Source: Erwinia sp039023475
GTDB lineage: Bacteria; Pseudomonadota; Gammaproteobacteria; Enterobacterales; Enterobacteriaceae
Length of the DNA stretch: 64,000 bases
Direction of reading: 5' to 3'
Assembly: GCF_039023475.1 (NCBI RefSeq)
Contig: NZ_JBCHVB010000005.1
Span: 1-64,000, forward strand
Shown: positions 50,307 to 60,384 of the stretch, in pieces
Layout: each line of letters starts with the position of its first letter
Numbering within the stretch: position 1 is the first letter of the stretch
The notes under the pieces: model-generated
The model's database searches: none
The model's input: only the letters and a program-made list of their open reading frames with translations
What the model was told of the DNA's origin: nothing
Made by a program: the position numbers and the translations under genes

Positions 50307-51716
50307 TTAGCGCATCGTTCCGATCAGTTTCCCTAAAGTAGCCACGGCCCTCTCCTTCTCGTCATCCCATTCCCATGCCGTATTAAAGCGGAAGTAATTA
50401 GCGTACTGCTCGCCGGAGGAGAACATTTTTCCCGGCGCGATGCTGATGCCATGCTGAAGCGCACGGTAGTAGAGATCGGTGGCGTTAACCTGTCCCGGCA
50501 GCTCCACCCAGAGAAAATAGCCGCCGTGCGACTCGTTGATTCTGGCCCCTTCCGGCAGGTGTCGTCTCAGCGAGAGCCGCGCCTGATTTTTCCTGAGCTC
50601 CAGCGCCTGCCGCAGCCGCCGCAAATGCGTATCATAGCTTCGCGTGCGGAGGTAGTTGGCGATAGCAAGCTGCATCGGGGCGCTGGTCGCCAGCGTGCTC
50701 ATCAGCTGTAAGCGCTGAATGCGCTGCGCGTGCTTGCCCGCGGCGACCCAGCCGACGCGAAATCCGGCCACCAGATTTTTGGAGAACGAGGAGCAGTGCA
50801 GCACGCTTCCCTGTCGCTCAAAGGCTTTCGCCGGCAGCGGTTTGTCGCCGCCGAAATAGAGCTCGCTGTAAACATCATCTTCAATCAGCGCGACCTGATG
50901 CTGCTCCAGCAGCGCCACCAATTGCTGCTTCTTTTCACGACTGAGCGTGCAGCCAACCGGGTTTTGCTGGTTGGTCATCATCCAGCAGGCTTTTACCGGC
51001 CAGCGCGCCAGCGCCCTCTCCAGCTCATCAAGATCCATGCCGTGCTGCGGATCGGTGGCGATGGCGACGGCTTTCAGCTTCAGCCGTTCAATCACCTGAA
51101 GCGCGCCGTAGAAGCAGGGGTTTTCGATGATGACCCAGTCACCCGGCTCCGTTACCGCCTGCATGCTGAGGTTCAGGGCCTCCATCGCGCCATTGGTGAT
51201 GACGATTTCATCCGGGGAAACCTGCACGCCCTGCAACGCGTAGCGCTGTGCCAGGGTTTTACGCAGCATTTCGTTGCCGGGAGGGAGATTGTTCAGGGCA
51301 TCGGAGGGCGTCAGCGAGTGCGATACCGCGCTGAGCGAGCGCATCAGCTGGCGCTGGGGGAAAAGGCCAGGATCGGGGAAAGCGGAACCAAAGGGGACGA
51401 TGTCAGGATCGCGGCAGGCCTGTAAGACGTCAAAGATAAAGGCGTTAATATCCACCGACTCAGCCAGCTGGACCTTCTGATGGCTGGCGGGCTGGCTGAG
51501 GAATTCCGCGCGCGGCGCGACAAAATAGCCCGACTGCGGGCGCGACTGGATCCAGCCCTGGCTTTCCAGAACCTGATAAGCGTGCATCACCGTCATCAGG
51601 CTCATGCCGCTGAGCGCCACCTGCTCGCGCAGCGAAGGCAGTTTCTCGCCCGGAAGCCAGATTTCATCGGCGATCTGCTGGGAAATACGATCGATAAGCT
51701 GCTGATATTTTGCCAA
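50307..51716 (-). CDS. ydcR: YdcR-like MocR-family regulator (GntR helix-turn-helix plus aminotransferase domain)
   Basis: This 469-residue protein joins a GntR-type DNA-binding domain (about 1-70, with LPSLREQVALSGMSLMTVMHAYQVLESQG) to a fold-type-I PLP domain carrying the SSFSKN lysine, ITNGAMEALNLS and FRVGWVAAG. Length and sequence resemble E. coli YdcR. MocR regulators use a PLP-bound ligand to control transport or amino-acid genes; the target here is unknown. It is convergent with ylaC. Confidence 0.9.
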   Translation of the reverse strand: MAKYQQLIDRISQQIADEIWLPGEKLPSLREQVALSGMSLMTVMHAYQVLESQGWIQSRPQSGYFVAPRAEFLSQPASHQKVQLAESVDINAFIFDVLQACRDPDIVPFGSAFPDPGLFPQRQLMRSLSAVSHSLTPSDALNNLPPGNEMLRKTLAQRYALQGVQVSPDEIVITNGAMEALNLSMQAVTEPGDWVIIENPCFYGALQVIERLKLKAVAIATDPQHGMDLDELERALARWPVKACWMMTNQQNPVGCTLSREKKQQLVALLEQHQVALIEDDVYSELYFGGDKPLPAKAFERQGSVLHCSSFSKNLVAGFRVGWVAAGKHAQRIQRLQLMSTLATSAPMQLAIANYLRTRSYDTHLRRLRQALELRKNQARLSLRRHLPEGARINESHGGYFLWVELPGQVNATDLYYRALQHGISIAPGKMFSSGEQYANYFRFNTAWEWDDEKERAVATLGKLIGTMR

Positions 51717-51835
51717 AACTGTTACAGGCCGGTTTACAGAATTTGGACACTATTATAGGTCGGCGATCGGCAATATAACAGCCCGGCCCGTATGCTATGC
51801 GGCTTATCTGTCGCGGCCGGAGGCGCTATTTCTGC

Positions 51836-53968
51836 TCAGAGGCTTCCGGCAAGCGAGGCGGCCTCAGCTTTTCTTTTTTTCAGCCCCGGCAGCACGTCAA
51901 CCTCTCTGCCGTCCACATAGTGCGTCAGGTCGGGCACCTTGTCGGCAGGCACCGGCTTGCCTAACAGATAACCCTGCAAGGAATTACAGCCCAGTTCGGT
52001 CAGAAAGGCCTGCTGCTCATGGGTTTCCACCCCTTCCGCCACCACTTTCAGGTTGAGCGTCTTCGCCAGCGCCACAATGGCGGTGACGATGGTGGCATCC
52101 TCGCTCTGCGCCTGGAGTTCGTTCACAAAGGCCCGGTCGATTTTCAGCTCGCTCGCGGGCAGCCGTTTCAGATAGAGCAGGCTGGAGTAGCCGGTACCGA
52201 AATCATCTATGGAGGCTTTCACGCCCAGATCGGTCAGCTGGGTCAGGATGCGGATGCTTTCATCCGGATCGCGCATGGCGGTCGTTTCCGTCACTTCCAG
52301 CGTCAGCAGCTCGGGAGGAATGTGGTGCGTCTCCAGCGCGCTGGTCACCGCCTCGATCAGGCCCGCCTGCTCAAACTGCAGCGCCGAGAGATTAACGGCT
52401 ACCGACCAGTGCGGATTGCCCTGCAGATGCCAGACGCGCAGCTGGCGGCACGCTTCCCCGATCACCCAGTTACCGATGGTGACGATCAGTCCGGTCTTCT
52501 CCGCCAGCGGCAAAAAGACGTCGGGCGTCAGCAGGCCACGCTGCGGATGCTGCCAGCGGATCAGCGCTTCAAACCCCATGATCGGCCCCTGCGGCGCGCA
52601 GAACTTCGGCTGATAGAAGACGCGAAGCTCTTTATTGTCCCGCGCCAGCCAGAGATCGTTGACCAGCTGAAGCTGATTCTGGGCGATGGAATTCATCGAC
52701 GGCTGGAAGAAGTTGTAGCCGTTACGGCCGTTGTTTTTGGTGTGATACATCGCGGCGTCGGCATTAAACATCAGCTCGCGCTCATCCTTACCATCGCCCG
52801 GATAAACGGCGATACCGATGCTCAGCGACACCGTCAGTTCGTAGCGGGAGATCAAAAAGGGCGCATCAATCGCTTTCACCAGCATATCAGCCACCGTGGC
52901 CGCATCATTGGGATCGTCGATTTCGACCAGCAGCACAAACTCATCTCCCCCCAGCCGGGCGAGAGTATGGTGACCTTTCAGCTGTGACTTCATGCGTTCG
53001 GTGACAGCGACCAGCAGGTTATCGCCAATATGGTGACCAAAGGCGTCATTAACCCCTTTAAAACCGTCAAGATCCATGAACATCAGTGCAAATGAGCTGC
53101 CTTCCCGCTGGGCTTTATTGACCGACTGATCGAGACGATCTTCCAGCAGGATACGGTTAGGCAGGCGGGTCAGATTATCATGCAGCGCCAGCTGAGCCAG
53201 CTCACGGTTCGCCTCCGCTAGCGAGGAAGCCAGCACCGAAGTGCGGGCCTGAAGGCGGGCATCCAGGGTAGAGACGACAAGCGTGATGCCCAGAATGGAG
53301 AGCGTCACCACGACCACCAGCACCGCCAGCCAGTTACTGTTTACGCCCATTTCAGTGGCGTGGCTCATGGCCGGAAAACTGGCCGCCGCCATGCCGGTGT
53401 AGTGCATGCCCGCGATGGCTGCCCCCATCAGGATGGCCGCGCCGGCGCGAAGCAGGGCAAGTCTGCCTCCGCCCTGACGCAGCTTGAACGCCAGCCACAG
53501 CGCGGCCGTCGACGCCACCAGCGCAATGACCACAGAGAGCGCAATCCAGTTCCAGTTCCAGGTAATGCCCGGCGCAAACATCAGCGCGGCCATGCCGATA
53601 TAGTGCATCGCGACCACGCCGCTGCCGAGCGCCAGCGCGCCGACGATCAGACGGGAAAGCGGCAGCTCCCCGTAACAGACGATCCACAGCGCAAAAACGG
53701 ACGAGACGACAGAGACGGCCATAGAAAGCATGGTGAGCGCAGGATCGTAGCTCATCATCATATCCAGGTTCATTGCCAGCATGCCGATAAAATGCATTGA
53801 CCAGATGCCAATCCCCATGGCGAAACCGCCGCCCGCCAGCCAGACGTGAGCCACTTTACCGGCTGATGTTGCCACTCGTCCTGCCATATCCAGCGCGGTA
53901 TAGGAGGCCAGTATGGCGACAAAAATGGAGACGATGACCAGCAGCTGGTCGTAAGAGCTAGTTAGCAT
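51836..53968 (-). CDS. MHYT-GGDEF-EAL cyclic-di-GMP protein
   Basis: This 710-residue protein starts with a seven-helix MHYT sensor whose three signature motifs are SMHFIGM, AMHYIGM and GMHYTGM, thought to bind copper and sense oxygen, CO or NO. It is followed by a GGDEF domain (340-344 intact) and an EAL domain (467-469 intact, GFEALIRW). The inhibitory RxxD site is KGHH, so product inhibition is probably absent. The ATG at 53968 is preferred over a TTG six bases upstream. The protein likely tunes cyclic-di-GMP in response to a diffusible gas. Confidence 0.92.
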   Translation of the reverse strand: MLTSSYDQLLVIVSIFVAILASYTALDMAGRVATSAGKVAHVWLAGGGFAMGIGIWSMHFIGMLAMNLDMMMSYDPALTMLSMAVSVVSSVFALWIVCYGELPLSRLIVGALALGSGVVAMHYIGMAALMFAPGITWNWNWIALSVVIALVASTAALWLAFKLRQGGGRLALLRAGAAILMGAAIAGMHYTGMAAASFPAMSHATEMGVNSNWLAVLVVVVTLSILGITLVVSTLDARLQARTSVLASSLAEANRELAQLALHDNLTRLPNRILLEDRLDQSVNKAQREGSSFALMFMDLDGFKGVNDAFGHHIGDNLLVAVTERMKSQLKGHHTLARLGGDEFVLLVEIDDPNDAATVADMLVKAIDAPFLISRYELTVSLSIGIAVYPGDGKDERELMFNADAAMYHTKNNGRNGYNFFQPSMNSIAQNQLQLVNDLWLARDNKELRVFYQPKFCAPQGPIMGFEALIRWQHPQRGLLTPDVFLPLAEKTGLIVTIGNWVIGEACRQLRVWHLQGNPHWSVAVNLSALQFEQAGLIEAVTSALETHHIPPELLTLEVTETTAMRDPDESIRILTQLTDLGVKASIDDFGTGYSSLLYLKRLPASELKIDRAFVNELQAQSEDATIVTAIVALAKTLNLKVVAEGVETHEQQAFLTELGCNSLQGYLLGKPVPADKVPDLTHYVDGREVDVLPGLKKRKAEAASLAGSL

Positions 53969-54519
53969 AGGCAAATCTCTGGGTCTGTAGCCAGTCTTCT
54001 GGCACCCTGTAGTTAAACAATATTGCTGAAAAAAACGCCTTTCTGACCCACTGGGTATCGGCTAAATAACAGGCAACTTTACGCTGCGTGAAATAAAGTC
54101 TCACCGCGCAGAAACACGGCCAGAACAACGCCATGTTATATCCCTGTAATTCATGGCGTTAATTACAGATCTATCAGGCCGCGAAAAACATAACATCGCC
54201 CATTTCACTTGCACAGATTTAAATGTGATAGCGCGCAAATTTTCACTTCCCGCGTCCTCCATAGCCTGCGGCCCGATAGACGCTTTTTTTGTGACCCGCA
54301 GGCAATATTTTTTCGCTTCGCTTCACAGCGTTTAACCTCCTGTTCTATAGTAAAGAAAAATAAAAGAATAGTGCCCGGTAAAAAGTACGAAATCCCGGCC
54401 ATTCCATTCTGTTTAATGCGGCCAATCCATTATTTTTTTCATAACGTTCAGCCAGAATGACGTTAATTTCACACCAGGCGAAAAAGCACATTCATCGGTC
54501 TGATCCTTAAGGAATGATT
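53969..54519. other. Intergenic region upstream of the pilus operon
   Basis: The 551 bases separate the divergent MHYT protein and the pilus operon. No gene was recognised. The right half (54160-54500) is AT-rich with several T-runs and should hold the pilus promoter; no strong promoter hexamers or cyclic-di-GMP riboswitch could be identified by eye. Confidence 0.4.
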
Positions 54520-55086
54520 ATGAAAATGAAGCTTTTTCTGCTGGGCTGCGGCTGGGGCCTCGGCGTAGCCTCTTGCGGCTTTGCCGCGACCACAACGGGC
54601 ACCATCAATGCCCAGCTGGTGCTGACTACCGGCTGTCTTGTTAACGGGCAATCGGCCACCACCGGCGTTGACTTCGGTACTCTGGACTTTGGTAGCAGCG
54701 CGGCCACCTTTGATACCCTGAACGCCACCCTGGTCGGTTCGCTGGGGAACGGCATCTTCGTGCGCTGCACAACAGGACAGACTTATAACGTCCAGCTCAC
54801 CAGCAGCAATGCGGCTCCGGCCAACGTTTTTGGCGCCGTCACCGCACAGCCCCGCTACCTTGTTCTGGGTAGCGATGCCACCCAGGGGATCGCCTATACC
54901 CTTTATGGCACCACCTCTTACACCACCCCAATCGCTGATAACACCGACCTTGCTAACACCGGCACGACCGATCCTGTTAACGGCGAAAACTATCCGATTT
55001 ATGGCCGTATCACCGGGGGCGGATTTGACGCCACTATCCCGGCCGGCACCTACACGGATACGATCAGCGTTGCCGTGAACTACTGA
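54520..55086 (+). CDS. Archaic pilus major subunit, spore-coat-U (SCPU) domain
   Basis: This 188-residue protein has a signal peptide (about 1-22, ending CGFAA) and a single SCPU domain, the Csu-type pilin fold with a cysteine pair (CLVNGQ and FVRCTTG). Pilins of this class donate a strand to the neighbouring subunit. AAGGA lies six bases before the ATG at 54520; an ATG at 54514 abuts it and is unlikely. By position it corresponds to CsuA/B, the major subunit. Confidence 0.88.
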   Translation: MKMKLFLLGCGWGLGVASCGFAATTTGTINAQLVLTTGCLVNGQSATTGVDFGTLDFGSSAATFDTLNATLVGSLGNGIFVRCTTGQTYNVQLTSSNAAPANVFGAVTAQPRYLVLGSDATQGIAYTLYGTTSYTTPIADNTDLANTGTTDPVNGENYPIYGRITGGGFDATIPAGTYTDTISVAVNY

Positions 55087-55110
55087 GTCTGACCGACAGG
55101 GAGCGCCAGC

Positions 55111-55644
55111 GTGGCGAAGCCGGGGAGAAGAGAAGCGGGCCTGATGCGTCCGCTCTGTCTTATATTGCTTTTTATCAGTGGTGGAAGCAGTGGTGCGCTG
55201 CCGACGAAACCTTTTCAGGTAACGGCCTCGATTGTTAACGGCTGCGTCATTTCAGGTACCAATACCAGCGTGTTTGGCGCGCTGGATTTTGGCAGTTACC
55301 CAGGCGTCGGAGACCGGTCGGTCACCGCAGGCTTTGTGCAAAACGCCACCCTTAACCTGGCCTGCACGCCGGGAACAACCTTATCGATGAGTATTGATGG
55401 AGGCAGTAACTACACCACCACCCGCAACCTCCGGGTGGCGAACAACAGTAATCTTGTGGGCTATACGCTCTACAGTAGCGCGACTTACAGCGCCACCAGC
55501 GCGATACCGGTTAATCAGAACGTGGCGCTGAGCTACAGCAATGCAAACAACATCACCCTGCCCCTCTACGGCCTGCTACAGCTGAGCGGCGTTAACCGGG
55601 CGGGGACTTACAGCGATACCTTGAGGGTTACGCTGAGCTGGTAA
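55111..55644 (+). CDS. Archaic pilus minor subunit, SCPU domain
   Basis: This 177-residue protein is a second SCPU-domain pilin, with the cysteine pair in NGCVISG and LACTPGT and a typical GTYSDTLRVTLSW C-terminus. The GTG at 55111 has GGGAG upstream; an ATG at 55144 would give a more standard signal peptide and cannot be excluded. It corresponds by position to CsuA or CsuB. Confidence 0.85.
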   Translation: MAKPGRREAGLMRPLCLILLFISGGSSGALPTKPFQVTASIVNGCVISGTNTSVFGALDFGSYPGVGDRSVTAGFVQNATLNLACTPGTTLSMSIDGGSNYTTTRNLRVANNSNLVGYTLYSSATYSATSAIPVNQNVALSYSNANNITLPLYGLLQLSGVNRAGTYSDTLRVTLSW

Positions 55645-55669
55645 ATACAGGGACATAAAAGGATGAAGA

Positions 55670-56383
55670 ATGAAGACGCTATGCACTTTTGCGCTGCTGT
55701 TCTGTCTGGCAGGTAGCTCGCTGATAACACCAGCCCGGGCGGGTAATTCGGTACTGATCTGGCCTATCGATCCCAAAATCCTCAGCGGCGATAAAGCGTC
55801 CGAACTCTGGCTGGAAAACCGGGGCGACGCCACCACGCTGATGCAGGTCAGGATTTTCACGTGGCAACAGGTTGAGGGTAAAGAGCAGTATCAGACGCAG
55901 CAAACCGTGGTGGCCAGCCCGCCGCTGGTGAGGATTGAACCCGGGCAGAAACAGCTGGTGCGCCTGATCGGTCAGAGCCCGCCCCCGGCGGGAAAAGAGG
56001 TCGCCTACCGCGTGCTGCTGGATGAAATCCCCACGCCGCAGTCCTCGGGTCCGAATCAGGCTGGTCTTAATTTTCAGATGCGCTATTCGGTGCCGCTGTT
56101 CACCTACGGCCAGGGGCTTTCTCCCGATGCCGCCAGCCCGGCGCTCAGCTGGAAACAGGTGAACCAGAATGGCCGTCCGGCGCTGCAAATCACCAATACC
56201 GGCAACGGACACGCCCGCCTGAGCAGGGCCCGGCTGGGTGGACGGGTGCTGTCAGACAGCCTTTTTGGCTATGTACTGGCGGGCTCGGTGAACACTTTCC
56301 CTCTGAATTTTACTGCTTCCGGCGGTGCAGAACTGAGCGCCGACCTCGGGAATAAAACCTGGCGCAGCGGTGCATCGCGCTAG
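55670..56383 (+). CDS. Periplasmic pilus chaperone (PapD/CsuC-like)
   Basis: This 237-residue protein has a signal peptide (about 1-24) and the two immunoglobulin-like domains of usher-pathway chaperones. It has the N-terminal pilin-binding region (VLIWPIDPKIL) and conserved RIEPGQKQLVRLI before the F1-G1 loop. It stabilises SCPU pilins and delivers them to the usher. AAAAGGA precedes the ATG. By position it corresponds to CsuC. Confidence 0.92.
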   Translation: MKTLCTFALLFCLAGSSLITPARAGNSVLIWPIDPKILSGDKASELWLENRGDATTLMQVRIFTWQQVEGKEQYQTQQTVVASPPLVRIEPGQKQLVRLIGQSPPPAGKEVAYRVLLDEIPTPQSSGPNQAGLNFQMRYSVPLFTYGQGLSPDAASPALSWKQVNQNGRPALQITNTGNGHARLSRARLGGRVLSDSLFGYVLAGSVNTFPLNFTASGGAELSADLGNKTWRSGASR

Positions 56384-56386
56384 CCA

Positions 56387-58807
56387 ATGAGCAGGCGAAG
56401 ATTTGTGTCTTTCGGACGCTGCTCCCTGGCCGTTACCGGCATTCTGAGCGGCCTGTTTCCTGGTACAGGCCGCGCGGAAGTCTATTCCTCACTGCCTCCA
56501 CCTCCGACGCAGAACACCTCTCCCGCCGGTCAGCAGCAATATATGCTGGGGCTGGTGGTCAACGATCGGGACAGCGGCCAGGTGATCCCCGTTGAGTTTC
56601 GCGATAATCACTACTTCCTGCGGGCGGGCGATTTACAGCGGGCGGGGATCCCCAGCGCACGCATCACGTCGTCTATTGTTGATGTCTCCAGCATGCCTGA
56701 GGTCAGCGCGGAGTATGACCAGGCCCGCCAGCGGATACTGCTGAGGGTGCCGCCCGCCTGGCTGCCCCGCCAGACAATCAGCGGTGAAGAGAGTGCCGGC
56801 CCGCGCTATCCGGGACGAACCACGCCCGGCGCGCTGCTTAATTACGATCTCTATACCAGCCATACCTCGCAAAGCGGGACGCGCTTATCAGCCTGGAATG
56901 AGCTTCGCCTGTTCGGCGCGATGGGGCAGTTTTCCAGCAATGGCGTCTGGCAGGAGCAGCTCTCCGGCACGCCTGGCGGACTGAATGAGGGCTATCTCCG
57001 CTACGATACCTGGTTCAGTAATCAAAACGAGGCGCGATCGCTGAGCTGGCGCGTTGGCGATCTCACCACCGATTCGCTGGCATGGAGCAACAGCGTGCGG
57101 CTTGGCGGCATCAAGATCGCCAGAGACTTTTCGGTAAGGCCGGACCTGGTGACCTATCCACTGCCCTCTTTTTCTGGCCAGGCGGCGGTGCCCTCTACCG
57201 TCGATCTGTTTGTTAACGGTTATAAAAGCAGCAGTAATGACGTGCAGCCGGGACCCTGGTCGCTGACCAATATGCCTTTTGTGAACGGCGCGGGAAACGC
57301 CGTGGTGGTGACGACCGATGCCGTGGGCCGCCGCGTAACCACCACGCTGCCGTTCTACGTCTCCAGCAATCTGTTAAAGCCCGGCCTTGCCGATTTCTCC
57401 TTCTCCGCCGGTGCGCTACGTGAGAATTACGGCGTGGAAAATTTTGACTACGGCGCGGCGGCGGTCAGCGGCTCTTACCGCTACGGGCTCAACGACTGGC
57501 TGACGCTTGAGACTCACGCGGAGGGGGCGGAGTCGCTGGCGGCCGGCGGTGCCGGCGGGCAGGTGAGGATTGGCTCGCTGGGCGTGGTGAATGCGGCACT
57601 GACCCAAAGCCAGTTGGACGGCGGGCACGGCAATCAGTACAGCTGGGGTTATCAGTACAATAATAGCCGCTTCAGCATCGGCACCCAGCACATCATTCGT
57701 TCGGCCGGCTTCAGCAATCTTGCGCTCTATGGCGATCGTAACAGCGGCGTCGGCGGCACCGAGTATACCCTGAGCCGCCGCAGCGCCCAGTACAGCGCCA
57801 GTCTGTCGCTGAATCAGTATGGCAGCCTGGGCGCGGCGTACATTGATATCGTCAGCGGCAGTGGCGATCGTACCCAGCTGCTGAACCTCTCCTGGAGTAA
57901 AAACCTCTGGGGCAACAGCAGCCTCTACGTCTCGGCCAGCCGCGACCAGCAGCAGGGCGCCTGGTCCGGCGCCGTTTCGCTGGTTATTCCCTTAAGCGAC
58001 CTGATTAACGCCAGCGTCAGCATGGAGCGTGACGTTGAGGGCGGCACCGCACAGCGTATCAGCGCCGCCCGCGCTATGCCTTCCGAGGGCGGCGTCGCCT
58101 GGGACGCCTCCTGGGCTAACCAGGGCAGCGGCAGCGATTATCGTCAGGGCAGCCTCAGCTGGCGAAATGCGAAAATAGAGACCTCTGCGGGCTTCTATGG
58201 CGACCGGGATTACAGCACCGAATGGGCCGATGTCTCCGGCTCGGTCGTGCTGATGGACGGCAGCTTTTTTGCCGCCAACCAGGTTATGGACGCCTTTGTG
58301 CTGGTGAAAACGGACTATCCGGCCATCAGCGTGCGCTACGAAAATCAGCTGATGGGTAAAACCGACAGCGCTGGCTATCTGCTGGTGCCGGGGATCGGCT
58401 CATACTATCCGGCCAAATATGATATCGATACGCTGGATCTGCCGGCGGATATGACCACTTCCCGGGTGGAACAGCGCTTCTCGGTGAAAAGACAGAGCGG
58501 TTACCTGCTGCATTTTCCCATCGAGCCGCTGCGGGCCGCCAGCGTGATCCTGCATGACCAGAACGGCGAACCGCTGCCCGTTTCCACCCGGATTATCCGC
58601 GCCGACCAGACCATTGAATATGTGGGCTGGGACGGCCTCGCCTGGATGGAAAATCTGTCCGCCGAAAACCCGTTCGAGGCCGAAACGCCGGATGGCCGCC
58701 GCTGTGAAGCGGTGCTGAATGTCCCCGGCGGACGTCCTCTCTCCCTTGAGACCTACGGTCCGCTGACCTGCGATCTCTCTACTGATGCTTCAGGAACCCC
58801 GCCATGA
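56387..58807 (+). CDS. Outer-membrane usher (CsuD-like)
   Basis: This 806-residue protein is a FimD/CsuD-type usher with signal peptide (about 1-28), N-terminal chaperone-binding domain (LGLVVNDRDSGQVIPVEF), a 24-strand barrel with plug, and C-terminal domains. It forms the pore through which the pilus assembles. It begins three bases after the chaperone and overlaps the tip gene by four bases. Confidence 0.92.
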   Translation: MSRRRFVSFGRCSLAVTGILSGLFPGTGRAEVYSSLPPPPTQNTSPAGQQQYMLGLVVNDRDSGQVIPVEFRDNHYFLRAGDLQRAGIPSARITSSIVDVSSMPEVSAEYDQARQRILLRVPPAWLPRQTISGEESAGPRYPGRTTPGALLNYDLYTSHTSQSGTRLSAWNELRLFGAMGQFSSNGVWQEQLSGTPGGLNEGYLRYDTWFSNQNEARSLSWRVGDLTTDSLAWSNSVRLGGIKIARDFSVRPDLVTYPLPSFSGQAAVPSTVDLFVNGYKSSSNDVQPGPWSLTNMPFVNGAGNAVVVTTDAVGRRVTTTLPFYVSSNLLKPGLADFSFSAGALRENYGVENFDYGAAAVSGSYRYGLNDWLTLETHAEGAESLAAGGAGGQVRIGSLGVVNAALTQSQLDGGHGNQYSWGYQYNNSRFSIGTQHIIRSAGFSNLALYGDRNSGVGGTEYTLSRRSAQYSASLSLNQYGSLGAAYIDIVSGSGDRTQLLNLSWSKNLWGNSSLYVSASRDQQQGAWSGAVSLVIPLSDLINASVSMERDVEGGTAQRISAARAMPSEGGVAWDASWANQGSGSDYRQGSLSWRNAKIETSAGFYGDRDYSTEWADVSGSVVLMDGSFFAANQVMDAFVLVKTDYPAISVRYENQLMGKTDSAGYLLVPGIGSYYPAKYDIDTLDLPADMTTSRVEQRFSVKRQSGYLLHFPIEPLRAASVILHDQNGEPLPVSTRIIRADQTIEYVGWDGLAWMENLSAENPFEAETPDGRRCEAVLNVPGGRPLSLETYGPLTCDLSTDASGTPP

Positions 58808-59787
58808 AAAAGCGCCTGCTCTGGCTGTCACCGCTGCTGCTGGGCTGGGCGCTGCCCGGCTGGGCGGCCTGTACTATCCCCTCTTCCAGCGCCGCGTTCG
58901 GCACCGTCAGCTCGTTTAGCGTTAACACCGCCGCCAGTACGACCTCGACCAACGCCAACGTAAACTGTGGCAACGGCAGTATCCTGTCACTGCTCTCTTC
59001 CGACAATGTGAGGCTACAGCTGGCCAGCGCTACCTCGACCCGCAGCACGAGAGGTACGCTGAAGACGGTAAGCACCGCAACAGACAGTATTCCTGTTCAG
59101 CTTTGCCGTGAAGCCGCCTGTACCACTGAATTAACCGTGGGCGGTCCGGCAACGACCTATACGTCTGCCCAGTTACTGAACCTGGTTGGCCTGCTCGGCG
59201 GGCTGAACTTTACCTTTCCGCTCTATCTGCGCACCGTTCCCGGCGAGGTTGTGGCGGCGGGCAGCTACACGGTGGTGCTGAATGTGCTGGTGACCTATAA
59301 CGTCTGTACCGGCATCGGACTGCTCGGCGCCTGCCTGCTGGGAAATCAGCAAAGAGGCTCAGGCACTCTGCCCATTACCGTCAATATGACGATAACCAAT
59401 GACTGCACCACTATCACCGCGCCCGATATCAGCTTTGGCAGCGCCCCGCTGGCCGGCAGCTTTAACAGCGTCTCGCAATCCATCAACGTGATTTGTACCA
59501 AGGGAAGCACCTACACCGTCGGCCTGAGCAACGGCAATAATGCGCAGGGCGCGCAACGCTATATGGTTAGCGGAAATAACCGGCTGGCCTACGATATTTT
59601 CAAGAATGCCACGACCACGCGCTGGGGACCGGCGGGGTCAGCGCGGGTTGCCAGCACGGCGGCGAATATTGTCAGCAGCGACGGACTAACGCGAACCTAT
59701 AACTATACCGCCCGGATCCTGGCGACCCAGAGTACGCCACCCGCCGGCAACTACAGCGATAGCGTGGTGGTCGATTTATCCTTCTGA
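58804..59787 (+). CDS. Two-domain SCPU tip adhesin (CsuE-like)
   Basis: This 327-residue protein has a signal peptide (to WAAC near residue 22) and two tandem SCPU domains (about 23-170 and 195-327), the arrangement of the CsuE tip subunit whose N-terminal domain binds hydrophobic surfaces. Its ATG overlaps the usher stop (ATGA), with AGGAA inside the usher end. It ends the operon. Confidence 0.88.
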   Translation: MKKRLLWLSPLLLGWALPGWAACTIPSSSAAFGTVSSFSVNTAASTTSTNANVNCGNGSILSLLSSDNVRLQLASATSTRSTRGTLKTVSTATDSIPVQLCREAACTTELTVGGPATTYTSAQLLNLVGLLGGLNFTFPLYLRTVPGEVVAAGSYTVVLNVLVTYNVCTGIGLLGACLLGNQQRGSGTLPITVNMTITNDCTTITAPDISFGSAPLAGSFNSVSQSINVICTKGSTYTVGLSNGNNAQGAQRYMVSGNNRLAYDIFKNATTTRWGPAGSARVASTAANIVSSDGLTRTYNYTARILATQSTPPAGNYSDSVVVDLSF

Positions 59788-59926
59788 TCGGCTTAACGAA
59801 CGGCAGGTAGGACTGAATAAGCGGGGGAAAAAAGGCAGATCGTGACGGCGCGGGGCAGAGCGTGGAGCGCGCGCTGCGCTTTTTGCGGCTCGCCGGTTGC
59901 CGGACCCGCTTCCCTTCAAAGGGGCT

Positions 59927-59948
59927 GAGCCGATCGGACGATCGGCTC
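59927..59948 (-). terminator. Hairpin at the 3' end of exbD
   Basis: GAGCCGATCG and CGATCGGCTC form a perfect ten-pair stem around a two-base loop, just beyond the exbD stop. A short CCCCTTT follows on the minus strand, so it may terminate the exbBD message. Confidence 0.5.
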
Positions 59949-59956
59949 ATAAGGCG

Positions 59957-60379
<423 letters not shown>

Positions 60380-60384
60380 CGCCG

